Source: Hymenobacter ruricola (GTDB taxonomy: Bacteria; Bacteroidota; Bacteroidia; Cytophagales; Hymenobacteraceae). Taken from it: 64,000 nucleotides of DNA. Positions 57,974-64,000 of the stretch are shown piece by piece (positions within the stretch are counted from its first letter, which is position 1; every line of letters starts with the position of its first letter). The notes under the pieces were generated by a model. It ran no database searches. It was given only the letters and a program-made list of their open reading frames with translations, and was not told the DNA's origin. The stretch covers positions 806,001-870,000 of the forward strand of contig NZ_JADQDM010000002.1 of the NCBI RefSeq assembly GCF_015694525.1. Reading direction: 5' to 3'. A program made the position numbers and the translations under genes.

Positions 57974-59014
57974 TTAAAACTTCACCCGCGTAATGATGAA
58001 CTTCTCCACCGGCGGCGTTTGCCCTGCTTGCAGCGCGTTCAGACTGGAACACAGCACGTAGCTGGCCACATCGGCGCCCGGGATTTGCCGGCGCACAGCC
58101 AGCGTGGTGGGATACAGCGGAGGCGCGCTATACGTGCCGGCCACGGCAGCATTGGCCCAGCCGTCGGCGGTGGTGAGCCGAAATACCCTGGCCTGGGCAT
58201 TGCACACTACCTGCAGCTCGTTGCCCAACAGCAACAGGCCATCGGCACCTTGCAGGTTCTGGCTGCCCAGGTTTACGGTCGAAACCGCGGCGGGGCTCAC
58301 CACCGGAATCTTGTAGAGAGTGCCCGTATTTGATTTGGCCACCAGCAGGTAGCCATCGGGGTGCCACACGATGCCGTTGAGGCCAAACATGCCGGCCGGC
58401 GCGCTAAACAAGGGGTTTTCGGCAAAAACCGACACCACCAGGTTGGGCGAAACTTTGTAGATGACCGGGGCAAAGCTGTCGGTAACGTAGGCGTTGCCGT
58501 CGGCGTCCAGGGCCACGTCGTTGGCGAAGTGGTTGGGGTAGTTGGCCGCCACGCCCACGCCGCCCAAGTCCACGACGCTGGGCGTTCCCTGGGCGTTGAG
58601 GAGGGAAAAAACGGCCAGGCGCGCCAGCTTGCCGCGGGTGGCGGCTGTGGTGCGGGCCGCGTTGTAGCCGGGGTCGGATACGGCGGCCAGCAGGCGGCTG
58701 CGGTTTTCGTCGATGCGCAGGCCGACGGTGGACACCAGCGCCGGGTTGTCGGCAAACACAGAGTAGGTGCCGTCGTCTTTCACCTGCCCGATGGCGCCCG
58801 CTGTTTCGGAGCTCACCAGAAAGCCGGCGTTGCCCGCAGATTCCACTCCTTCCGGGTAGAGCCCGGCCTGGCTGAAGGCCACCGTTTCGGGCAAAGGCGG
58901 CCCGAGGGGCCAGGTTTCGGTGGGCTCTTTCACACAGCCCGACAGCAGCAGGCCAAGCAGCACGGCTCCGAAACCAGGAGCGGCGGGGAAACAACGGAAA
59001 CGGAATGCAGCCAT
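57974..59014 (-). CDS. Lipoprotein with SMP-30/NHL-like beta-propeller
   Basis: A 346-residue lipoprotein: lipobox LLSGC (Cys about 27), then a six-bladed-propeller-like body with repeated 'GxxVDxxGNxYVTD' type turns, for example 'NDVALDADGNAYVTDSFAPVIYKVSP' and 'LNGIVWHPDGYLLVAKSNTGTLYKI'. The fold resembles SMP-30/gluconolactonase/LRE-like proteins, but the metal ligands of the true lactonases were not identified. It is probably anchored in the outer membrane. The gene is divergent from the following ABC-F gene. Confidence 0.8.
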   Translation of the reverse strand: MAAFRFRCFPAAPGFGAVLLGLLLSGCVKEPTETWPLGPPLPETVAFSQAGLYPEGVESAGNAGFLVSSETAGAIGQVKDDGTYSVFADNPALVSTVGLRIDENRSRLLAAVSDPGYNAARTTAATRGKLARLAVFSLLNAQGTPSVVDLGGVGVAANYPNHFANDVALDADGNAYVTDSFAPVIYKVSPNLVVSVFAENPLFSAPAGMFGLNGIVWHPDGYLLVAKSNTGTLYKIPVVSPAAVSTVNLGSQNLQGADGLLLLGNELQVVCNAQARVFRLTTADGWANAAVAGTYSAPPLYPTTLAVRRQIPGADVASYVLCSSLNALQAGQTPPVEKFIITRVKF

Positions 59015-59157
59015 GAAAACGCGGGCAAGGTGAATGACGAAACAAGAACAAGCGAAGTACGCCGCTGGAGGGCCATGGTTGTGCAATTTCTCCGGCGCCG
59101 GCTTTGTTCAGGGCCGGGCCGGGGGCATTTTTGGGCCGCAAGCCCGGCCATGCGCCG

Positions 59158-59165
59158 TACCTTTG
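59158..59165 (+). promoter_or_regulatory. -7 promoter element of the second ABC-F gene
   Basis: TACCTTTG, 20 nt before the ATG at 59186. Confidence 0.65.
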
Positions 59166-59185
59166 CCTCCGAATACCTAGACGCA

Positions 59186-61081
59186 ATGATTTCCATCTCC
59201 GACCTCGACTTCCACTTCGGCTCCCGCACGCTGTACGACAACGCCAGCCTGCACATCAAGCCCAAAGACAAAATCGGCCTCATCGGCCTCAACGGCACCG
59301 GCAAATCGACGCTGCTGCGCCTGTTGGTGGGCGAGTACAAGGCCGACGGCGGCTCCATTTCGATGGCCAAAGACGTGAGCCTGGGCTTTCTGAACCAGGA
59401 CTTGCTGAGCTACGACACCCACGAGAGCATCCTGCACGTGGCCATGCAGGCCTTTGAGGAAGCGCTGGAATTGCAGAAGAAGATTGACGAAATCCTGGTG
59501 CAGTTCGAAACCGATTATTCCGATGAGTTGGTGGACAAGCTGGCCACCATGCAGGAGCGGTTTGAGGCCCTGGGCGGCTACACCATGCAGGCCCGCGCCG
59601 AGGAAATACTGGAAGGCCTGGGCTTCAGCACCGAAGACCTGACCAAGCCGCTGAAAAGCTTCTCGGGCGGCTGGCGCATGCGCGTGATGCTGGCCAAAAT
59701 CCTGCTGCAGCAGCCCTCCCTCCTGCTGCTCGACGAACCCACCAACCACCTGGACCTGCCGTCCATCAAGTGGATTGAGAACTACCTGGCCGACTACGAG
59801 GGCGCCGTCATCATCGTGAGCCACGACCGCGCCTTCCTCGACCGCACCACCAACACCACCGTGGAAGTGCTGGGCGGCAAGCTGGTGCCCTACGCCGGCA
59901 ACTACAGCTACTACCTCGAAGAAAAAGAGGAGCGCAACCTCATCCAGAAAGGCGCCTTTGAGAACCAGCAGGCCCAGATTCGGCAGGCCGAGCGTTTCAT
60001 CGAGCGCTTCAAAGCCAAGGCCAGCAAGGCCAAGCAGGCCCAGAGCCGCGTGAAGGCCTTGGATAAATTGGAGCGCATTGAGGACGTGGCCCAGGACGCG
60101 GCCAAAATCAACATGAAGTTTACCTTCAAAGTCGAGCCCGGCCGCCACATCCTCCGCATGGAGCACGTGACGAAGAAGTACGACCAGAAGCTGATTTTCC
60201 GCGACACGAATGTGCACATCGAGCGCGGCGACAAAATCGCCCTTATCGGCGCCAACGGCAAAGGCAAGTCCACGCTCATGCGCCTGGTGGCGGGCACCGA
60301 GGCGCCTACCGCCGGCAAGCACCAGCTGGGCCACAACGTGATAATGTCGTTCTACGCCCAGCATCAGCTCGAAAGCCTCACGCTCGACAACGAGATTCTG
60401 CAGGAAATGAGCGAGGCCGGCTCGAAGCGCAACGACATGGAACTGCGCTCGGTGCTGGGCTCGTTCCTGTTTACGGGCGAGGAGGTGTTCAAGAAAATCA
60501 AGGTGCTGAGCGGCGGCGAGAAAAGCCGCGTGGCCCTGGCCAAAACCCTGATTTCGGAAGCTAACTTCCTGCTGCTTGACGAACCGACCAACCACTTGGA
60601 CATGGTGTCGGTGAACATCCTGATTCAGGCCCTGGAGCAGTACGAAGGCACGTTCATCGTCATCAGCCACGACCGGTACTTCGTGGAAAACGTGGCCACC
60701 AAAATCTGGTTTATCGAAGACTTCCAGCTGAAAGAATACCCCGGCACCTACGCCGAGTACGAACTCTGGCAGGAAGACCGCGAGAAGGCCGCCAAGAAAG
60801 CCGGCCTGCCCAGCCCCTCGGCCCACAAGCCCCAGCCCAAAGAAGACCCCAGGCCCGCGCCCGCCGCCAATGGCCCCGACGCCAAAAAAGCCGCCAAGGA
60901 ACTGGCCGAAGTGGAAGCCCGCATCACGGGCCTCGAAAAAGAGCTGGCCGTGTACGAAGCCCAGCTCGCCGATGCGGCCATCTACGCCAACGCGTCGCAG
61001 CTAAAGGACACCACCCTGAAGTTCGAGACCGTGAAAAAGGAGCTGGCCGCCCAAACCAAGCGCTGGGAAGAGCTGATGTAG
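59186..61081 (+). CDS. ABC-F family ATPase (second copy)
   Basis: A 631-residue ABC-F protein with two cassettes: Walker A GLNGTGKST and GANGKGKST, signatures FSGGWRMRVML and LSGGEKSRVAL, and Walker B 'LLLDEPTNHLDLPSI' and 'LLLDEPTNHLDMVSV'. The linker 'ASKAKQAQSRVKALDKLERIEDV' and the C-terminal coiled coil ('LAEVEARITGLEKELAVYEAQLADAA') are present. The pattern 'SFSGGWRMRVMLAK' fits the YheS/YdiF branch, distinct from the Uup-like copy at 9234. Likely a ribosome-associated translation factor. The -7 element at 59158 favours the ATG at 59186 over the longer open frame. Confidence 0.9.
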   Translation: MISISDLDFHFGSRTLYDNASLHIKPKDKIGLIGLNGTGKSTLLRLLVGEYKADGGSISMAKDVSLGFLNQDLLSYDTHESILHVAMQAFEEALELQKKIDEILVQFETDYSDELVDKLATMQERFEALGGYTMQARAEEILEGLGFSTEDLTKPLKSFSGGWRMRVMLAKILLQQPSLLLLDEPTNHLDLPSIKWIENYLADYEGAVIIVSHDRAFLDRTTNTTVEVLGGKLVPYAGNYSYYLEEKEERNLIQKGAFENQQAQIRQAERFIERFKAKASKAKQAQSRVKALDKLERIEDVAQDAAKINMKFTFKVEPGRHILRMEHVTKKYDQKLIFRDTNVHIERGDKIALIGANGKGKSTLMRLVAGTEAPTAGKHQLGHNVIMSFYAQHQLESLTLDNEILQEMSEAGSKRNDMELRSVLGSFLFTGEEVFKKIKVLSGGEKSRVALAKTLISEANFLLLDEPTNHLDMVSVNILIQALEQYEGTFIVISHDRYFVENVATKIWFIEDFQLKEYPGTYAEYELWQEDREKAAKKAGLPSPSAHKPQPKEDPRPAPAANGPDAKKAAKELAEVEARITGLEKELAVYEAQLADAAIYANASQLKDTTLKFETVKKELAAQTKRWEELM

Positions 61082-61111
61082 GCGTTCATTTCGCCCCATC
61101 GGCTTTTCCGC

Positions 61112-61157
61112 AAAAGCGGGCCGCAGCTTACTCCGGGAGTAAGCCGCGGCCCGCTTT
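61112..61157. terminator. Strong hairpin terminator between convergent genes
   Basis: AAAGCGGGCCGC and GCGGCCCGCTTT pair, extended by CTTACTCC / GGAGTAAG above a small internal loop; serves the ABC-F gene and possibly the DUF4157 gene. Confidence 0.85.
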
Positions 61158-61214
61158 CTTGCGTGCCAGGCGTTGAGGCACCGGCCCATGCACGGCCGTG
61201 CGCGGGCCGGCAGG

Positions 61215-63083
61215 TTACTTTAAGTTCTTGCCAACGTCGGCAATAATGGACTCCGTTACCTTTAGGCTCATCAAATCGGTCACGTTCAGGCTGGCCAGGG
61301 CGTCGTAGAAAACCTGGGTTACGGCATAGCGGCCGCTGTCCTTGTTGCCCCGCGCGGCGCCGGCCAGCTCCTTGGCTTTGTTGAGCTTACTGACGTCAGT
61401 ATCGTACTGGGGCAGGGCCTCTTTGATGGCTTTCACCGCGGTGGGCGTCCACCCCCAGGAAGTCACCTTGCGCCACGATTTCTGGAGCACCTTGTCGAGG
61501 GTGCCGGCCAGGGCGCTTTGCTGCATTCGGAGGGCATCGGCCCGCGCTTTCCCGCCGTCCCGGAAATTCCTAAACTCCTCGCCTGCGCTGCTCAATGCCG
61601 CCTCGGCCCTTTCGGCCAGCCCGCCGTGCTTGCTTGCGTTGATGATGGTAATGGCGTCCTGGCACAGGTCCGGGTGCTTTTTCCGCGTTTCCTCGTTCAG
61701 GTCGCTGCCTCGGTACACCATGGCCGGCCCCACTATGGCGTTCATCAGCCCGAAGTTCAAGGCGGCTATTTCCGATTTGTGACGCGCTTCATCCTTGTTG
61801 GCCTCAATTGCGGCCTTCAGTAGTTCGTACCGCTTCCGGGCGGCAAGGAATTCGCTCTTCAGCGCGTCCATGCGCTTGTTGAAGTCGAACTCGTTTCGCA
61901 GCTTGCCCACTTCGCCCCCCAGAAGCTTGCCCGCTTCACTGGCGGCTTCGTTCACCTTGGCCACCGCCTCCTGGTATTTCTTTCTCACCTGCCTGAAGGT
62001 CGAATACGCCTCGTACAGCGCCTGCATCTCTTCCTGCGACAATTCACTGAACCAGCTCACCGATTTCTCGTCCTTGTTCTCTTCTGCCTCTTCCCGGGGC
62101 TTGGGGCGTTCCCTTTCCCCTTTCGGCGCTTTTTCTGGCGCGGGCAGCACGCTGGCCAGCGCCCGGCCGCCCCGCACGGCCGCTCCGATGGTGCGGCCCG
62201 CCAGCCTGGAGCCTTCCATCACCATTTCCGCTTTTTCCTCGCCCGTCATGTTGGCCCACAGCTGCTTGAGGATGGCCCGCCGAACTTCCGCCGGGTAGTC
62301 CGTTTTTTCGCCTCCGATGGCCTTGGCGCCTTTTTCCTTGCCCATCTCGCCGTACTTCTGTTCCCAGTCTTCGCCCAGCAACCGCATGTTCTTCAGAATG
62401 GCCACAGCTTCCGCTTTCACGGCATCCATTCGGGCATCAAGCACCGGAACCAGGGCGTCATCTACGGCCCGTTGAACCGGCCCGGCCGCCGTGCGCCGCA
62501 CCTTTAATTGCGTGGCCGGGCCCGGCCCGCCCAGGGCTTTGGCGCCCATCACGTCGGCTTCGCGTTCCAGGCCGGCGTCGTCGTTCACCGGCACCTGGCC
62601 CTTGAGCTGGCGGGTGGGCCGCACGCGGCCTTGCTTTTGCTGGGCCACGTGCCAGGCCTCGTGGGGCAGGTGCTGCTCCTGGCCCGGCGCCACGTGTATC
62701 TCGCTGCCCTGCGCGTAAGCGTGGGCTTGCAGTTCCGCCGGCTTGGCCGAATTGTAGTGCACCTGCACGTCGTCGAGCGAGTGGCCCGAGAGGTTTTCCA
62801 CGCCGGCTTTCAGCTCGTCGGGCAGGCCCGTGGTGTTCTCGCTGGTTGGCGCTTCCTCCCGCTGCACCGGCGCGGCCGGGCTAGCGGCGCGGGCGCGGCC
62901 ATCGAGGGCGCGCTGCAGGGTGGCGGCCTGCTGCATGCGCGGGCTGCCGTTGATGGCCTGCTGGGCCCGGCGCTGCACGGCGGCGGCGGGGCGCTGGTCG
63001 AGCAGCGACGCGGGGGCGTAGGGGCTGGCGGTTTGCTTGGCGGCCGGGCTTTTGGGGGCGGGGGCTTTGTCGGCGGCGCTCAT
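61215..63083 (-). CDS. eCIS-core (DUF4157) domain protein
   Basis: A 622-residue protein. A Pro/Ala/Gln-rich disordered N terminus (1-85) is followed by a DUF4157 'eCIS core' domain (about 86-185): '[52 protein letters not shown]'-type sequence with the zincin motif HEAWH at 141-145 and a Glu in '[11 protein letters not shown]' as likely third ligand. The remainder (about 190-622) is long, helical and charged and matches nothing I know. DUF4157 marks proteins carried by extracellular contractile injection systems, so this is a candidate effector or loading protein. No structural injection genes are in the window. Confidence 0.85.
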   Translation of the reverse strand: MSAADKAPAPKSPAAKQTASPYAPASLLDQRPAAAVQRRAQQAINGSPRMQQAATLQRALDGRARAASPAAPVQREEAPTSENTTGLPDELKAGVENLSGHSLDDVQVHYNSAKPAELQAHAYAQGSEIHVAPGQEQHLPHEAWHVAQQKQGRVRPTRQLKGQVPVNDDAGLEREADVMGAKALGGPGPATQLKVRRTAAGPVQRAVDDALVPVLDARMDAVKAEAVAILKNMRLLGEDWEQKYGEMGKEKGAKAIGGEKTDYPAEVRRAILKQLWANMTGEEKAEMVMEGSRLAGRTIGAAVRGGRALASVLPAPEKAPKGERERPKPREEAEENKDEKSVSWFSELSQEEMQALYEAYSTFRQVRKKYQEAVAKVNEAASEAGKLLGGEVGKLRNEFDFNKRMDALKSEFLAARKRYELLKAAIEANKDEARHKSEIAALNFGLMNAIVGPAMVYRGSDLNEETRKKHPDLCQDAITIINASKHGGLAERAEAALSSAGEEFRNFRDGGKARADALRMQQSALAGTLDKVLQKSWRKVTSWGWTPTAVKAIKEALPQYDTDVSKLNKAKELAGAARGNKDSGRYAVTQVFYDALASLNVTDLMSLKVTESIIADVGKNLK

Positions 63084-63341
63084 GGGGCTTGTTGTGGGTA
63101 GGGAAAGCAACAACCGGCACCATGAGGCAAGACCGGGAGGCTAAGCGGCCGTAAGGTACACGCCGGTAGCATAGTTGCCATCACATGCATTCGACTGGTT
63201 CGCCGAATTATTGCGCTTGCAGCAGGCCCATGCTTACTATTCCACTGACGAGGCGGCGTTCAGGAAAACAAGTTGCTGGGCGGCGGGAAAAGTCTCGGGG
63301 CACGGCCAACCACGCTTTCAACATCCGTTGCCCTTGTTGTT
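63084..63341. other. Gap between the DUF4157 and amidase genes
   Basis: About 258 bases. A short plus-strand open frame (63175-63369) overlaps the amidase end and has no recognisable features. No terminator-like hairpin was found. Confidence 0.4.
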
Positions 63342-64000
63342 TTACTTTAAGTCCAGCAGCGACGAGTGAATCCAGCCAATTGTTTTCACACAACGCCCGT
63401 CTTTCATCAGCTTGCTTTTTTCATTTGCCAAATACACTTTATTCCAGGCGCCAACGGTTTCGATTAACCCCACGATATACCCTGCTGGCAGGCTCGCTAT
63501 TTCCGCCGAAGTCCGGGAGTGGTCGGCTCTAAACTTCGTATCGTTGGTGTTCACCGCGAACATATTGCCCACATTATCGGCCCGGCCCAACACGGCGGTT
63601 TTAAACTCCTTCCAAGGAAAAGCCGGGCCGGGGTCCGGCTTTCTGAGCGGGGCAATGTCGTCGTGGCCCAACACGGCAATTAATTTATAATGCGCCACCA
63701 GCACCTTGCTCAGGGCATAAAGCGCGGCCAGTTGCGGGGCGGGAAATTTAAACCAGTACTTATTGTCCGCCGCGTTCCAGAATTTGAGCTTGTGGGTTTT
63801 TGCGACTATATCGGCCGCTCTTTCGGCCGGATAGGTCTTGAATTTATCGTCGCTTACTCTTCTTCTGAAAGAACCATCCGCAAGCTTTTCGCAGAACCCG
63901 GGATTTACCAGCTCAATTCCGATGGAATGGTAATTAAAATTTTCTACCCCGTCCCACGTACTGCTTCCGGCATGGTTTGCTCGGCAATTGAACGGAATGA
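63342..64000 (-). CDS. N-acetylmuramoyl-L-alanine amidase, PGRP/Amidase_2 type (5' truncated)
   Basis: The minus-strand frame is open from the window edge to the stop at 63342 (about 219 codons seen). It reads 'IPFNCRANHAGSSTWDG', 'NYHSIGIELVNPGFCEKL', 'FPAPQLAALYALSKVLVAHYKL' and 'AVLGHDDIAPLRKPDPGPAF', the zinc-binding and substrate motifs of type-2 amidases that cut the bond between muramic acid and the stem peptide. The last 80 residues ('NVGNMFAVNTNDTKFRADHS', 'TIGWIHSSLLDLK') look like an SH3-type wall-binding domain. The start is beyond base 64000. It lies upstream of the DUF4157 gene on the same strand. Confidence 0.85.
   Translation of the reverse strand, partial: IPFNCRANHAGSSTWDGVENFNYHSIGIELVNPGFCEKLADGSFRRRVSDDKFKTYPAERAADIVAKTHKLKFWNAADNKYWFKFPAPQLAALYALSKVLVAHYKLIAVLGHDDIAPLRKPDPGPAFPWKEFKTAVLGRADNVGNMFAVNTNDTKFRADHSRTSAEIASLPAGYIVGLIETVGAWNKVYLANEKSKLMKDGRCVKTIGWIHSSLLDLK

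Noticed and set aside
63175-63369. 64-codon plus-strand frame between the DUF4157 and amidase genes
   Set aside because: It overlaps the 3' end of the amidase, lacks a promoter match and has no recognisable sequence.
1-64000. tRNA, rRNA, riboswitch, prophage or insertion-sequence transposase
   Set aside because: None was recognised while reading; a dedicated covariance-model scan was not possible, so small RNAs could have been missed.

Overview
The window looks like a chromosomal segment of a GC-rich Bacteroidota, most probably Hymenobacter or a close relative in the Cytophagales. The evidence is: proteins with type IX secretion (T9SS) C-terminal sorting domains; many promoters matching the Bacteroidota -7 consensus TAnnTTTG; families typical of the phylum (DUF4296, DUF3822, BatA/BatD-like proteins, DUF6252-like lipoproteins); a menaquinone gene (menC); and dense palindromic intergenic repeats. 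No rRNA, tRNA, transposase or CRISPR array was recognised.

Layout. 1-7.9 kb: end of an FtsX-type ABC permease, a lipoprotein, a very large T9SS lectin-like surface protein, and two small hypotheticals. 7.9-9.2 kb: a 21-bp-period repeat array and a low-GC orphan gene. 9.2-17.6 kb: ABC-F ATPase, lipoprotein, DUF952, hppD, a T9SS propeller-like protein and phosphoglucomutase. 17.7-26.2 kb: a low-GC membrane peptide, a 720-aa exported unknown, a UbiB/ABC1 kinase, a phasin-like protein, an esterase, an acyltransferase and the YggS PLP protein. 26.2-31.4 kb: a loosely arranged Bat cluster (VWA, BatD-like, DUF58) broken by palindromes, one opposed gene and a second 21-bp array, then DUF4296 and CsaA. 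31.5-37.7 kb: a DUF922 protease, then four co-oriented genes, egtB-egtD-aminotransferase-MATE, that look like an ergothioneine locus; a third 21-bp array lies inside it. 38-46.9 kb: KGG stress protein, menC, retropepsin-like protease, DUF423, DUF1573, RecD-like helicase, hotdog thioesterase, NUDIX, DUF3822 and coaD. 47-57.8 kb: lipoprotein, NUDIX, phosphodiesterase, threonine aldolase, Na+/H+ antiporter, metallophosphatase, AlkA-type glycosylase, 2H phosphoesterase, a DinB-like gene with a probable N-terminal frameshift, and an AsmA-like giant. 58-64 kb: a propeller lipoprotein, a second ABC-F, an eCIS-core (DUF4157) protein and a PGRP-type amidase running off the window.

The most unusual structure is non-coding. 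Three unrelated repeat arrays share an exact 21-bp period and lie just downstream of stop codons. Long hairpin-forming elements from at least five sequence classes sit in many of the gaps, several with an end exactly at a stop codon. The best candidate biological modules are the ergothioneine-like cluster with an adjacent fold-type-I PLP enzyme and MATE exporter, and the DUF4157/amidase pair at the right edge, which may belong to a contractile-injection payload locus outside the window.
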